Below, piece after piece: positions 1-9,974 of a stretch of 56,131 nt of DNA (position 1 is its first letter; each line of letters starts with the position of its first letter). The notes beneath the pieces are model-generated. The model saw only the letters and a program-made list of their open reading frames with translations, was not told where the DNA came from and did not search any database. The DNA comes from Hyphomicrobium sp. (GTDB lineage Bacteria; Pseudomonadota; Alphaproteobacteria; Rhizobiales; Hyphomicrobiaceae), in contig JABFRT010000054.1 of assembly GCA_013141015.1 (NCBI GenBank), positions 1 through 56,131 of the forward strand, in the 5' to 3' direction. A program made the translations under genes and the position numbers.

Positions 1-10
1 AAGCGACTGG

Positions 11-946
11 ATGCAATTCACCCCAATCGGGGTTGTCGCGATTGTGCTAGGTGTGTTGGCAGTTCTCTCATTCGCCAACCGCCACAAACTTACAGAGCAA
101 GGTTGGGCAAATCCTCGCTATCAATACGAACGCAGCAAGGATTCGGCCCCGATCGGGGCAGCAATGCAGAGTGCACAGACTGACCCAAAGTCCTACCGTG
201 ACGAGTGGCGGGCAGAACAAAACCTAAAAGCGCAAGAAGACATGGTCAGATGGGCACTCGGCGCGATGATTGCAGCATGGGTTGGCGCTGCAGCTGCGGT
301 TTATGGCTTTGTCTTTCTCCGAAAGAACTTGGCGGCCACCCTTGATGCGGTGAAACTAGCTGAGAAATCAAACGAACTGCAGCTGTCTGAATTCCGAGCT
401 GCCCATCCGCCAAAACTTCGCATTCGGAACATCGACGTTAAGTTCGAACTAGCCGCTGGAACAGAGCTTTCGGGACAGCTGTACGTACTCAACAGTGGCG
501 AACATGACGCAATAATATTCAGAGGTGATGAGAGTCGGATCAATAACCACGCTGGATGGCTGACGCCAGACGTACCCCGCACAGCAGTTATGATCCACAT
601 TTCAAAAGACAGGACCTTACCGCGCAATTGGTTCGTGTACGATGTACTCGTAAGGGACCCGAGCCGAGTTCAAGCCGAACAAAATTGCCGTTCGACTATT
701 TCTCCTGGACAGATGATATGCTGGACCTTCACTGGCGGTTCATTGCTTCTCTCACAAGAGCAAATCGACTCGATCAAAAGCGGCAAAGGTTGGCAACTTT
801 ATGTGATCGGGCTCATTCGTTTTGCCAACAAAGCCGAAGGCCTCGACAGTGCAGCAATCCACAGAACACTGTTCTGCTACCGATATAATCACATAACGGA
901 TCGTTTCGAGAAGACAGAGGACCCCTACTACAACTATGAAGCCTAA
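11..946 (+). CDS. membrane protein of unknown function
   Basis: Function not recognised. The reading frame is open to the left edge of the window, so the true start may lie further upstream; the first visible ATG is at position 11. The 311-residue product begins with a hydrophobic segment (about residues 5-22) and has a second one (about residues 80-105), after which a basic, partly coiled stretch leads into a soluble C-terminal domain of roughly 190 residues. This suggests two membrane spans with a cytoplasmic or periplasmic C-terminal domain. The soluble part has a beta-rich look but no catalytic motif was seen. It is slightly AT-richer than the following genes, which fits an accessory gene. 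Coding status is fairly safe because of length; function is unknown. Confidence 0.6.
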   Translation: MQFTPIGVVAIVLGVLAVLSFANRHKLTEQGWANPRYQYERSKDSAPIGAAMQSAQTDPKSYRDEWRAEQNLKAQEDMVRWALGAMIAAWVGAAAAVYGFVFLRKNLAATLDAVKLAEKSNELQLSEFRAAHPPKLRIRNIDVKFELAAGTELSGQLYVLNSGEHDAIIFRGDESRINNHAGWLTPDVPRTAVMIHISKDRTLPRNWFVYDVLVRDPSRVQAEQNCRSTISPGQMICWTFTGGSLLLSQEQIDSIKSGKGWQLYVIGLIRFANKAEGLDSAAIHRTLFCYRYNHITDRFEKTEDPYYNYEA

Positions 947-1032
947 GCTCCAGTTCCCAATTCTACACATCCGGCTACACACCGTCGTGCTGCTGTATTT
1001 GGATGGGTTGGGGGTTGGGAAGGGGTGAGGGT

Positions 1033-1433
1033 TCAGCGCCCCGCCGCGATCTTGTCCACCGCGGCGCTCGCGAGAAATGCAGACCGCGTCAGGCCGCGCG
1101 CACGGGCCTCGCGGTCGATGGTTTCCAGCAATCCCGCGTCGAGCGAAATGTTGGCGCGCACGGGCCGCGCCTTGTCGAGCAGCAGCGGAATGTAGACGAC
1201 GAGATCGATGGGCTCGCCCTCGGCTGCGAGCTCCGCTTTGATGTCCTGCCAAGAGCGTGGAGCAGGAAGTGCTTCGCCGTCAGCGACCATGTCGGCCGCA
1301 AATTCGCGCAACGCGCGCGTTGCGTCATCGACGGCGGCGTCCATTGTCGCGCCCGCGCCGAAGCAACCGGAAAATCGGGAATGCGCACCCACGTCGACTC
1401 GGCGCCGTCTACGAGTGCGATATACCGGGCCAT
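1033..1433 (-). pseudogene. hicB: HicB-type antitoxin, frameshifted
   Basis: HicB antitoxins pair an RNase-H-like partial domain with a C-terminal DNA-binding domain and neutralise HicA. Here the N-terminus MARYIALVDGAESTWVRIPD is typical of the family. The expected continuation (GCFGAGATMDAAVDDATRA) is in another frame, entered if one base is restored in the short G run near 1370. The total of 401 bases is not a multiple of three, which fits a one-base loss. The C-terminal part, in the second frame, carries an HTH/ribbon-helix-helix-like tail (LDAGLLETIDREARARGL). The start lies 5 bases after the hicA stop on the minus strand, the usual hicAB spacing. The partner hicA is also frameshifted, which favours real decay over one sequencing slip. 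Confidence 0.72.
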
Positions 1434-1438
1434 TGATC

Positions 1439-1638
1439 TCACTCCTTGTCCTGCCATCCGGCGACTTTGGCGATCGATCGCGCCACGCCAATCGACTGCT
1501 CTCTGTGGCGCGGAACAATGATGCGGGCCGGCCGCGCCGGATGTTTGTAAATATCGTGCCGCGCCGCTGTCGCGCCGCTGCCAGCCGTCGCAGTTCGAGC
1601 CGCGCCACGATTTTGCGGGTATTGGTCTCAAAATTCAT
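1439..1638 (-). pseudogene. hicA: HicA-type mRNA interferase, two frameshifts
   Basis: HicA toxins are about 60-residue double-stranded-RNA-binding-fold ribonucleases with a catalytic His. The family pattern can only be read by joining three frames: MNFETNTRKIVARLE, then DGWQRR, then HDIYKHPARPARIIVPRH, with the tail EQSIGVARSIAKVAGWQ. The His of the HDIYKHP segment corresponds to the catalytic residue. The length of 200 bases is two over a multiple of three, consistent with two one-base insertions (near 1590 and near 1562). It is immediately upstream of hicB. No functional toxin can be made from this reading without recoding. Confidence 0.68.
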
Positions 1639-1806
1639 AGGCGTCCCAATTGTGCGCAAATATATACACACAAAAAATCTTTCAAGCAAGTGCCGGGGTG
1701 GTTCCACCACCCCCTAAAAAAAATCCCCGCCCTCCCCTTGATCCCTTGCCTCCTGCTCTACCTATGTGAATAATGAACATTCACATCTTAACGAGTGAGG
1801 GTATCG
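1639..1806. other. divergent intergenic region between hicA and the DUF2852 gene
   Basis: This stretch separates the decayed hicAB locus from the DUF2852 gene and should hold both promoters. An AT-rich patch near 1660-1680 lies upstream of hicA, and a purine-rich tract (GAGTGAGGG, 1793-1801) precedes the ATG at 1807 at ribosome-binding distance. No clear -35/-10 pair was identified. Confidence 0.3.
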
Positions 1807-2292
1807 ATGTCTGAGATGGTCGCAAGGCTCGACGATTACGGGCGTCCTGCGTGGATCGCCGTGATGGTCCTTGGCTTCGTGCTGTTCTGGCCGGTTGGCC
1901 TCGCAATCTTGGCTTACATGTTATGGAGTGGACGCATGTCTTGGGGATGCAGTGGACGCAATCGCAGCCAAAACCGTAGCGAGTGGCAGAACCGTTTCGC
2001 GGACAAGTTCGGCGACAAATTCGATAAGGCGCGGTCGCGCGTCGAGGACGAAGTGCGCAACTTCTCCGGCGGCTTTGGCCCGGCCTATTCGAGCGGCAAC
2101 GCCGCCTTCGACGACTACCGCCAGGCTACTTTGAAGCGGCTTGAAGAAGAGGAACGCGAGTTCCGCACTTTCCTCGACCGCTTACGCAAGGCGAAAGACA
2201 AATCCGAGTTCGACGCGTTCATGTCGGAACGCCGCGACCGCCCGGCGCCAGCCGCGCCTGAAACGCCAGCGACGGACCAACCGCAGACCTGA
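1807..2292 (+). CDS. DUF2852-family membrane protein
   Basis: Function is unknown; the family is common in Hyphomicrobiales. The ATG at 1807 is chosen because GAGTGAGGG sits about 6-10 bases ahead; an in-frame GTG at 1795 would overlap that ribosome-binding tract. The 161-residue protein has one strong hydrophobic segment (about residues 14-36, with FWPVGLAILAYML), a charged linker, and a C-terminal helical region rich in Glu, Arg and Lys that ends in the motif DKSEFDAFMSERR. That tail recurs almost unchanged in the next gene, indicating a duplication. The topology suggests a single-span anchor with a cytoplasmic coiled tail. Confidence 0.8.
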   Translation: MSEMVARLDDYGRPAWIAVMVLGFVLFWPVGLAILAYMLWSGRMSWGCSGRNRSQNRSEWQNRFADKFGDKFDKARSRVEDEVRNFSGGFGPAYSSGNAAFDDYRQATLKRLEEEEREFRTFLDRLRKAKDKSEFDAFMSERRDRPAPAAPETPATDQPQT

Positions 2293-2393
2293 CGTTAAAG
2301 CCTGACGTTCTGACCTGACGCTTCGCAGACCCGAGGCGGTGGTTCGCCGCCGCCTCGCAATTCACATTGCCCTGTCTTTCAAGGAACACCAGG

Positions 2394-2792
2394 ATGCCCT
2401 TACACCTGTTCGGACTGCCGCATCTGCATGTGCTACCCGTTGTGTTGACATCGGCCCTCGCGCTTGCAGCCGCCGCATACGCCGTCACCCGCAATGGCCG
2501 CTTTGCTGGACTTGGCAACAAACTCAAAGCACGCGTTGCAGCGCTTCGTGCGTCGCGCGCAAATAGCGACAGCGGACCACTGATGTTCTCGCGCGGGCAC
2601 GCCGCTTCCAACACAAACGGCAATCGCGCGTTTGAAGACTACCGGGCGGCAACGCTTGAAAAACTCGAAGCCGAGGGCGCTGAATTCCGCGCTTACCTCG
2701 ACGGGCTGCGCCACGCCCGCGACAAATCCGAATTCGACGCGTTCATGTCGGAACGGCGCGAAAGCGGATCGTCTGACAAGCCATCGCCCTGA
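2394..2792 (+). CDS. small membrane protein, paralogue of the preceding tail domain
   Basis: No named function. The ATG at 2394 follows an AAGGA tract 9 bases upstream and is preferred to an earlier in-frame ATG at 2367. The 132-residue product has an N-terminal hydrophobic segment (about residues 9-26) and a C-terminal half closely matching that of the DUF2852 protein 100 bases upstream, including DKSEFDAFMSERR. The N-terminal part is not similar, so the pair looks like a duplicated C-terminal domain on two different anchors, or a diverged paralogue. The gene is convergent with the 5-oxoprolinase-type gene on the other strand. Confidence 0.65.
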   Translation: MPLHLFGLPHLHVLPVVLTSALALAAAAYAVTRNGRFAGLGNKLKARVAALRASRANSDSGPLMFSRGHAASNTNGNRAFEDYRAATLEKLEAEGAEFRAYLDGLRHARDKSEFDAFMSERRESGSSDKPSP

Positions 2793-2826
2793 CGTCTCCA
2801 CTGACCCATCAATGCGGGCGGCGGCT

Positions 2827-5800
2827 CTACGTCTTCACGCGAGGACCAAAGCCGCCGCCCGTTGGCGTTTCGATTGTGATGACTTCGCCAGCCTTCAAAC
2901 GCGTTTCTGCGCACCCGCCGATATCTTCGATGGCGCCGGACAAACGCCGCAGGCTGTTGCGGCCAGTCTCTCCGTCGTCACCGCCACCAAGTCCGCGCGG
3001 GCGGACGCGGCGAAAGCCCGACAGAATTGCCAGATCCATATCTTCTAGAAAGCGGATGACGCGGCGGATGCCGTCGCCGCTATTCCAACGCCCCTTGCCG
3101 CCGGAGCCGCGCTGTATCGAAAATTCTTCGACAAGCACCGGATAGCGCGCCTCTAGAATTTCCGGATCGGTCAGCCGCGTGTTGGTCATATGAACATGCA
3201 CGGCGGAGGCGCCATCAAAGCCCTTGCCGTTGGCATCAACACCGGCCGGCGCGCCCGAACAGATGGTCTCGTAATACTGCACGCGGGCATTGCCGAACGT
3301 CAGGTTGTTCATAGTGCCTTGCGCCGGCGCGAGCGCACCAAGCGCACCGAATAGCGCGTTGGTCACGATCTGACTGGTCTCGGTGTTTCCGGCCACAACC
3401 GCTGCCGGGTAGCGTGGCGAGAGCATCGAGCCTTCGGGGATGCGGATCGTCAACGGCCGCAAGCACCCGGCGTTCATGGGGATCGCCTCATCTACCATCA
3501 CGCGGAACACGTACAGCACGGCGGCGCGCGTCACCGGCTCCGGAGCGTTGAAATTATCCGCTTGCATCGGGCTGGTGCCTGCAAAATCAATCACCGCCGA
3601 GCGCGTCTGCCGGTCCACTGTGATCGCAACTTGAACGGCTGTGCCGGAATCGGTTTCAATGCGGAACGCGCCATCGCTGAGTTTGGCAATCAAGCGGCGC
3701 ACATGCTCCTCGGCGTTATCTTTGACGTGGTCCATATAGGCGCGGACCACGGGCCATGAGAACTGGGCGATCATCTTGGCGATCTCGGCGGCACCGCAAG
3801 CGTTCGCCGCAACTTGAGCTTTCAAATCGGCTATATTTTTATCCGGCTGCCGCGCTGGATAGCGGGCCGATGTCAAAACCGCGCGCACATCGCCGTCGAG
3901 AAATTCAGAACCACGCACGATGCGCATCGGCTCGATCAACACGCCTTCCTGCTCAATCGTCACCGCCCGCGGTGTCATCGATCCGGGCGTCAACCCGCCG
4001 ATATCCTCGTGATGGCCGCGGCTGGCGACGTAGAATAGAATGTCTTGGCCCGCGTCATCGAACACCGGCGTGACGACCGTGATGTCCGGCAAATGCGTGC
4101 CGCCGCTATAGGGAGCGTTCAGCATGAACACGTCGCCCGCGCGCATATCCCCGGCAAAGGCCCGCATAACGCTTTCAACCGACCGGTCCATCGAGCCCAA
4201 ATGCACCGGCAGATGCGGCGCGTTGGCGACAAGCTCACCGCCCGCGTCAAAAATCGCGCAACTGAAGTCCAGCCGCTCCTTGATGTTCACCGATTGCGCG
4301 GTGGCACGCAGCGCTTCGCCCATCTGCTCGGCAATCGCCATGAACAGATTGTTGAACACTTCGAGCAAAACCGGATCGGCGCTTGTGGTTGCCGTTTCGC
4401 GCACCCGCGGCGCAACGCGCGTAAGTATCAAATCGTTGCGCGCACTGACAGCCAGCTGCCATCCAGCTTCGATCACCACGGTCTGATGCGGCTCGATAAC
4501 GAGAGCCGGACCGCTGAACGCATGGCCCAGCAGTAGATCTGCGCGAAGATATACCGGGCAGGTGTGCCAGCGTCCGTTCGAATAGAAGCGCGTTTGTGCG
4601 TTGATTTTTTCGTTGACGGCAGTCGCTGCCGCATCGGTTAGGATATCCAAACCGGCGCCGTCGCCGCTCTCCGCTTCGACATCGAGCAGCGCAATCACCA
4701 ACCCGGCACCAGCCGCATCAAAGCCATAGCGTTGCCGGTGCAGCGTCGAAAACGCGCGGCGCATATGCTCGATGCCGCCCAGCGGCACAGCAAGTGCCGT
4801 ATCCGATCCGGATAGGCGCAAATGCACGTTTACAGCCGTGGCGACGCTGCCGCGCGCGCACCCTTGGCTGACCAGTTCAGTCTCTACGTCCGTGCGCATG
4901 TCGGCCACGCGTGGTGCCAGCGCATCGAGCACTGCTGCATTGAGCGGCTGCTCAACCGACCGCGTGCGGCTCGCCCTAAGCTTCGCCAGCCCCATACCGT
5001 AGGCCGACAGGACGCCCGACATCGGATGAATGAGCACCGTCTTCATGCCAAGCGTATCGGCGATCAGACAGGCATGCTGGCCGCCCGCCGCGCCAAAGCA
5101 ATTGAGCGCGTAGTCCGTCACATCATAGCCGCGCTCGACCGATATTTTCTTGATCGCGTTGGCCATGTTTTCAACAGCGATGCGGATAAACCCGTCCGCC
5201 ACGTCTTCAGCGCTGCGCCCATCAGCGATTTCGGCAGCAACCGCCTCAAATGCCGCTCGCACGCCATCCGAGTCGATCGGCGAATCATGATTTCGGCCAA
5301 AAATACGCGGGAAATAAGCAGGCCGTAGTTTGCCGGTCATCACGTTGGCATCTGTCACTGTCAGGGGTCCGCCCTGCCGGTAGCAGAGGGGGCCGGGGTT
5401 GGAGCCGGCACTTTGCGGGCCAACCCGCATGCGCGCGCCGTCGTATTTCAGGATCGATCCGCCGCCAGCCGCTACCGTGTGGATGTTGAGCATGGGCACA
5501 GCCAGGCGCACACCGGCGATAGACGATTCGAAATTACGCTCGAACGTGCCGGCATAGTGCGCGACGTCGGTCGAGGTGCCGCCCATGTCCAGTCCGATGA
5601 CTTTGCTGAATCCGGCCGCGTGCGCCGTACCAGCCAACGCGACGACACCGCCCGCAGGACCGGACAGAATCGCATCGCGTCCGCGAAAGTTGGCGGCGGA
5701 TTTCAAGCCGCCCGATGAAGCCATAAACGACAGGCGCGGACTGGTCAGCAATTCAAGCCCGCCAAGCGCCGCCGTGACATGTTGAATGTAGCGCTGCAAA

Positions 5801-6468
5801 CCGGGCGTCAGGTACGCGTCAGCGCATGTTGTGTCTCCGCGCGGCACAATGCGGATCAGGGGGGCAACCTCGTGACTGACGGATATGTTTGTAAAGCCGG
5901 CCTCACGGGCAATGCGCGCGCTGCAGATTTCATGTTTCGGATAGGCATAACCATGCATCAGCACAATCGCCACGCTGCGCAAACCATCCGCGTATGCGGC
6001 GGCGAGATCGCGAGCTAACTGTTTCTCGTCCAGCGGCTGCTCAATTGAGCCATCGGCGCGAACGCGTTCTGCGGCACCGATCACCCGGCTGTATAGAACT
6101 CCGGGCTTGACCACGCGGCGGGCAAAAATGTTTGGCCGCGCTTGCGTGCCGATTTCGAGTTGATCCTCAAACCTGCGCGTGATGATCAGTGCTACAGCGC
6201 CGCCCTTACGTTCCAGCAGCGCATTGGTGGCAACCGTCGTACCCATGCGGACACCGGCGATTTTGTGGTGGGGTATGGCCTCTTCACCCTGCAAACCGAG
6301 GCACTGCCGGATACCGGCCACCGCCGCATCGTCATAGGCGGCCGGATTGTCCGAGAGCAGCTTCAGAACCCGCAAGGTCCCATCCGGCTGGCGCGCCACA
6401 ATATCGGTGAACGTGCCGCCGCGATCGATCCAGAAGTGCCAAAGACCGTGAGGCGTGGGGCCAGTCAT
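2827..6468 (-). CDS. hydantoinase/5-oxoprolinase family protein (HyuA-HyuB fusion)
   Basis: The 1213-residue length equals that of full 5-oxoprolinases, which open 5-oxoproline to glutamate using ATP. The N-terminal half carries the HyuA-type ATPase domain ([13 protein letters not shown] near residue 12, [13 protein letters not shown] near 295, and a glycine-rich AAGGGSI near 335). The C-terminal half from about residue 690 is HyuB-like, with [24 protein letters not shown], of which the core is [14 protein letters not shown]. It ends in a glycine-rich tail (TPTGGGFGP) typical of the family. The two subunits that are separate in hydantoin enzymes are fused here. Substrate cannot be decided between oxoproline and hydantoin-like rings, although the fused form usually means 5-oxoprolinase. 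The gene stands alone and is divergent from the DnaJ gene. Confidence 0.88.
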   Translation of the reverse strand: MTGPTPHGLWHFWIDRGGTFTDIVARQPDGTLRVLKLLSDNPAAYDDAAVAGIRQCLGLQGEEAIPHHKIAGVRMGTTVATNALLERKGGAVALIITRRFEDQLEIGTQARPNIFARRVVKPGVLYSRVIGAAERVRADGSIEQPLDEKQLARDLAAAYADGLRSVAIVLMHGYAYPKHEICSARIAREAGFTNISVSHEVAPLIRIVPRGDTTCADAYLTPGLQRYIQHVTAALGGLELLTSPRLSFMASSGGLKSAANFRGRDAILSGPAGGVVALAGTAHAAGFSKVIGLDMGGTSTDVAHYAGTFERNFESSIAGVRLAVPMLNIHTVAAGGGSILKYDGARMRVGPQSAGSNPGPLCYRQGGPLTVTDANVMTGKLRPAYFPRIFGRNHDSPIDSDGVRAAFEAVAAEIADGRSAEDVADGFIRIAVENMANAIKKISVERGYDVTDYALNCFGAAGGQHACLIADTLGMKTVLIHPMSGVLSAYGMGLAKLRASRTRSVEQPLNAAVLDALAPRVADMRTDVETELVSQGCARGSVATAVNVHLRLSGSDTALAVPLGGIEHMRRAFSTLHRQRYGFDAAGAGLVIALLDVEAESGDGAGLDILTDAAATAVNEKINAQTRFYSNGRWHTCPVYLRADLLLGHAFSGPALVIEPHQTVVIEAGWQLAVSARNDLILTRVAPRVRETATTSADPVLLEVFNNLFMAIAEQMGEALRATAQSVNIKERLDFSCAIFDAGGELVANAPHLPVHLGSMDRSVESVMRAFAGDMRAGDVFMLNAPYSGGTHLPDITVVTPVFDDAGQDILFYVASRGHHEDIGGLTPGSMTPRAVTIEQEGVLIEPMRIVRGSEFLDGDVRAVLTSARYPARQPDKNIADLKAQVAANACGAAEIAKMIAQFSWPVVRAYMDHVKDNAEEHVRRLIAKLSDGAFRIETDSGTAVQVAITVDRQTRSAVIDFAGTSPMQADNFNAPEPVTRAAVLYVFRVMVDEAIPMNAGCLRPLTIRIPEGSMLSPRYPAAVVAGNTETSQIVTNALFGALGALAPAQGTMNNLTFGNARVQYYETICSGAPAGVDANGKGFDGASAVHVHMTNTRLTDPEILEARYPVLVEEFSIQRGSGGKGRWNSGDGIRRVIRFLEDMDLAILSGFRRVRPRGLGGGDDGETGRNSLRRLSGAIEDIGGCAETRLKAGEVITIETPTGGGFGPRVKT

Positions 6469-6574
6469 ATGGGGAATACTCTCGATGCTTTCCGGAATTT
6501 TAGGCGAAATTCCACGCGACGTGTTTTATTGTCTATCCATCCTCGAAACGGCCTTCGGAGTAGAATAGACCGCG

Positions 6575-7300
6575 ATGCCTTGGCAAGAATTGAAAAGCGC
6601 TCTTGGTATGGCGAAGGGCGGGCCGCTGCGCAACGCTCTCGATCAGCTGTGGGGCGCATTCGGCATCGAAAAATCACCCGCACAATCGCGTGTCGCATTC
6701 ACCATCGCGGTCATCACGCTTGCAGCAAAGATGAGCAAAGCTGACGGCGTATCGTCGGAAATTGAAGCCGAAGTCTTCGACCGGGTCTATGTGGTGCCCG
6801 ATAGCGAGCGGGCCAACGTTACGCGGTTGTTTCAGCTCGCAAGCCAAGACGTCGCCGGATACGAAATCTACGCCCGCCAGATTGCCGGTCACCTCGAGGA
6901 CGAACCCGAGGTAAAGGCGTCGGTGCTCGAATGCCTGTTTCACATCGCGTGCGCCGACGGCGTGCTGCATCCCGCCGAACACGACTTTCTCGGCGAAGTC
7001 GCCCGCATCTTCGGTATCCGGGCGACCGAGTTTCAATCGATTCGCCGCGCCTTCGTGCATGACCCGGACGGCCCGTTTGAAATTCTGGGACTGGCACCGG
7101 ACGCCACCGATCAACAGATCAAGGCGCGCTATCTTGAGCTGGTCAAAATGCATCATCCTGACGGACTTATTTCAAAGGGCGTGCCGCCAGAGTTTTTAAT
7201 TGCCGCGGAACGGCGTTTGGCAGCTGTGACGACGGCCTATGAAGCCATTCAACTTGAACGCGGCAAACGGGCCCCGCGCGCGCTTGAGGGCCGCTCGTAA
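6575..7300 (+). CDS. TerB-like and J-domain protein (DjlA-like co-chaperone)
   Basis: The 241-residue protein joins an N-terminal TerB-like helical domain (about residues 35-155, with acidic repeats such as KADGVSSEIEAEVF and CADGVLHPAEHDFL) to a C-terminal J domain (about residues 165-235). The HPD tripeptide that stimulates Hsp70 ATPase is at residues 194-196 (KMHHPDGL). Unlike E. coli DjlA, no N-terminal membrane span is visible, so it should be cytosolic. Its stop codon overlaps the start of the AmpD-like gene by one base (TAATG), implying translational coupling. It likely works with DnaK, but clients are unknown. Confidence 0.85.
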   Translation: MPWQELKSALGMAKGGPLRNALDQLWGAFGIEKSPAQSRVAFTIAVITLAAKMSKADGVSSEIEAEVFDRVYVVPDSERANVTRLFQLASQDVAGYEIYARQIAGHLEDEPEVKASVLECLFHIACADGVLHPAEHDFLGEVARIFGIRATEFQSIRRAFVHDPDGPFEILGLAPDATDQQIKARYLELVKMHHPDGLISKGVPPEFLIAAERRLAAVTTAYEAIQLERGKRAPRALEGRS

Positions 7301-8097
7301 TGTCCAACTCGCGGAAGTCTGCGCCGAGATCTTTCAAGCCCGACAGCGCGCGCGTCGATAGCGTGCATCCTGCCGTCAACATAGAGCCCCGTCGCGGCGT
7401 GAAAAAACCTTCGCTGTTGATCCTCCATTACACCGGCATGGCGTCGGCCGCCAAAGCCATCGATTGGCTGGCGCGGCCCGAAAGCAAAGTCTCGTGCCAC
7501 TACGTGATCGACGAGGCGGGCTGCGTCACGCAAATGGTGCCGGAGCGGTTGCGCGCCTGGCACGCTGGCATCTCCTACTGGCGCGGCGAAACCGATATCA
7601 ATTCGCGTTCCATCGGTATTGAAATTCAAAACCCCGGACACGAAGACGGCTATCCGGATTTTCCGGCACGGCAAATGGCAGCCGTGATTGCGCTCAGCCA
7701 GGATATCGTCAAACGCAATCGCATTGGTCCTGAAGGTGTGCTGGCCCATTCCGATGTCGCGCCCGAGCGCAAGGTTGATCCGGGTGAAAAGTTCAATTGG
7801 GCGCTGCTGGCCCGCCATGGCCTCGGGTTGTGGGTGCGGCCATCGCCGCTGAAAGCCGACGACGCCGGGTTGAGCATTGGCGCCACCGGCGAACATGTCG
7901 CGAATGCGCAGCGTTTGCTGAGCCAATACGGTTACAACATCCAGCAGACCGGCATATTCGACGCGGCCATGGCCAAAGTCGTGCGTGGTTTTCAGCTTCA
8001 TTTCAGGCCCAAGCGCCCCAATGGCCACCTCGACCGCTCCACGATGTTGACACTTTCGCGGTTGATTGCCGCGTCATCGTCTGACGGCACGGGTTGA
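7300..8097 (+). CDS. N-acetylmuramoyl-L-alanine amidase, AmpD-like, with peptidoglycan-binding domain
   Basis: Amidase_2-fold zinc amidases cut the bond between MurNAc (or anhydroMurNAc) and L-Ala. The zinc ligand His in LILHYTGM (residue 43) and the later AHSDVAPERKVDPG motif, which supplies the second His and the catalytic Asp/Lys region, are both present. A C-terminal PG_binding_1 domain (about residues 190-255, TGEHVANAQRLLSQYGYN) follows. No signal peptide is seen, which supports a cytosolic recycling role as for AmpD. The start overlaps the DnaJ stop by one base. MurU and AmgK of MurNAc salvage are encoded 24-26 kb away. Confidence 0.87.
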   Translation: MSNSRKSAPRSFKPDSARVDSVHPAVNIEPRRGVKKPSLLILHYTGMASAAKAIDWLARPESKVSCHYVIDEAGCVTQMVPERLRAWHAGISYWRGETDINSRSIGIEIQNPGHEDGYPDFPARQMAAVIALSQDIVKRNRIGPEGVLAHSDVAPERKVDPGEKFNWALLARHGLGLWVRPSPLKADDAGLSIGATGEHVANAQRLLSQYGYNIQQTGIFDAAMAKVVRGFQLHFRPKRPNGHLDRSTMLTLSRLIAASSSDGTG

Positions 8098-8176
8098 CCG
8101 GCTGGCACTTTTTGCCCACCACTGCCGCCATCGCGGCGTGTCGAGACGCCAACAGAACCAAAAGGACTTTGCGAGA

Positions 8177-9814
8177 GTGTTGAAAGCCCGGCGTCCGGAA
8201 ATTGTAACACTGGCGGTGAGCGCTTTCATCGTTGGGGTGTTGAACATTCCATTCTGGCAGCGGTTTCTTACAGCCGTTGCACCGCAGACCATTTCCGAAT
8301 GGGCCTTCATTGCCGCTGTCGGCTGCGGCTTGTTGCTAATCGTCAATCTGATCCTGACACTTGTCTCAAACCACAAAGCCTTCGCCATTCTGATGGCGGT
8401 TCTGTTGCCCCTGACGGCAGCAGCCAGCTATTTCATGCACGAGTATGGCGTTGTGATTGACGACAACATGGTGCGCAACGTGTTCGAGACCAACACAGCT
8501 GAAGCCCAGGATCTGTTCGCACCGAAAATGCTGGCAGCGATCATGCTGCTCGGACTGCTGCCGGCATTGCTCATCTGGCTGACACCGTGGACCGGGCGCA
8601 GCTACCGCGATGATCTGGTGGCGCGCTTGAAGACCGCGGCCGTATCTGTGCCGCTGTTTCTGGTGCTGGTGTTTCCGTTCTGGGGCAGCGTGCTTTCAAC
8701 CTTCCGCGAGCATCGTGAACTGCGCCTAACGCTGACGCCGTCGAATTATATTTCGGCAACGGCAAAATACCTGCGCGGCGCATCGGCACTGGCGGCAACC
8801 GCCATCGCGCCCTTTGGTGAGGACGCAAAGCGCGCAGGCCCGGCGTCCATCAACAAACGCAAATCGCTGTTCGTCGTTGTCGTCGGCGAAACCGCGCGCG
8901 CCGATCACTTCAGCCTGAATGGATACGCCCGCCCGACCTCGCCGGAACTCGCCAAGATCGACGGATTGATCAACTACGGCCAAGCGTTTTCCTGCGGCAC
9001 AGACACCGCCCAATCGGTTCCGTGCATGTTTTCAGGCCTTGGCCGCGACGGCTTTTCCAACCGCCTGGCCTCATCGCGTGAAAACCTGCTCGATATTCTG
9101 AAACGCGCGGGTCTCGACGTGATCTGGCGTGAGAACCAGTCTGGATGCAAAGGTGTGTGCGCGCGCGTACAGACCGACGTACTGACCGGCCTCAAGCACC
9201 CAACATTCTATGCGCGATCAGAAAACCACGATGAAATTCTGCTCGACGGGTTGGACCAAAAAATCGCCAACCTGGAACGCGACACGGTCATTGTCATGCA
9301 TATGATGGGCAGCCACGGCCCGGCCTATTGGAAGCGCTACCCCGACCGCTTCGAAGCGTTCAAGCCGGTGTGCAAGGAAAGCCAATTCAGCCGCTGCACG
9401 CGCGACGAGATCGTCAACGCTTACGACAACACGATCTTGTACACAGATTACGTGCTGGCCGGGCTCGCCAAAAAACTGGCCGTCGCTGAGCAACACAACG
9501 TCAACGCTGGCATGCTCTACATGTCGGACCACGGCGAGAGCCTCGGCGAAAATAATATCTACCTGCACGGCATGCCCTATGCCTTCGCTCCCAAAGCCCA
9601 AATCCACGTGCCGATGGTCATGTGGCTCTCGCCCGGCTTTCGCGCCGAAAACAGCATCGATCAGGCTTGCATGAGCGGCCGCGCTGCGGAAAAGACCAGC
9701 CACGACGCACTGTTTCATTCGGTGCTCGGCGTGATGAACGTCAAAACCAGCGTCTATGACGCGAGCCTCGATCTGTTCGCGCCGTGCCGCCGCCAGCAAA
9801 GCTCCATGCAATAA
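8177..9814 (+). CDS. eptA: phosphoethanolamine transferase (EptA-like, alkaline-phosphatase superfamily)
   Basis: The GTG at 8177 is chosen: it follows an AAAGGA tract and gives 545 residues, the normal EptA length; a longer frame from 8066 would overlap the AmpD-like gene. Five N-terminal membrane spans precede a periplasmic sulfatase-like domain. Thr239 in VVGETARADHFS is the predicted phosphoenzyme nucleophile. Other metal-site motifs are SCGTDTAQSVPCMFS, MHMMGSHGPAY, YDNTILYTDYVL and YMSDHGESLGE. Paired cysteines (CGTDTAQSVPC, CKGVC) fit the family's disulfides. It is expected to add phosphoethanolamine to lipid A or another envelope sugar. Whether the acceptor is lipid A cannot be read from the sequence. 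Confidence 0.87.
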   Translation: MLKARRPEIVTLAVSAFIVGVLNIPFWQRFLTAVAPQTISEWAFIAAVGCGLLLIVNLILTLVSNHKAFAILMAVLLPLTAAASYFMHEYGVVIDDNMVRNVFETNTAEAQDLFAPKMLAAIMLLGLLPALLIWLTPWTGRSYRDDLVARLKTAAVSVPLFLVLVFPFWGSVLSTFREHRELRLTLTPSNYISATAKYLRGASALAATAIAPFGEDAKRAGPASINKRKSLFVVVVGETARADHFSLNGYARPTSPELAKIDGLINYGQAFSCGTDTAQSVPCMFSGLGRDGFSNRLASSRENLLDILKRAGLDVIWRENQSGCKGVCARVQTDVLTGLKHPTFYARSENHDEILLDGLDQKIANLERDTVIVMHMMGSHGPAYWKRYPDRFEAFKPVCKESQFSRCTRDEIVNAYDNTILYTDYVLAGLAKKLAVAEQHNVNAGMLYMSDHGESLGENNIYLHGMPYAFAPKAQIHVPMVMWLSPGFRAENSIDQACMSGRAAEKTSHDALFHSVLGVMNVKTSVYDASLDLFAPCRRQQSSMQ

Positions 9815-9974
9815 CATTACATTTGCAGCGCGAACCGGCGGCCCACAAACACGCAGCGCATCTTTTTTGCGGAAAGATATCCCCGCCCCTCCAGACTCTG
9901 GCATGATTGTCCTGACGCGAGACTTTACGCGAACTGGGAGGCCAACACTTGGAGCCAGTGATGCGAGGCATGCA

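Noticed and set aside
8066-8176. Longer N-terminus for the EptA-like protein
   Set aside because: Would overlap the amidase gene and add a basic, non-conserved stretch; GTG at 8177 fits length and ribosome-binding site.
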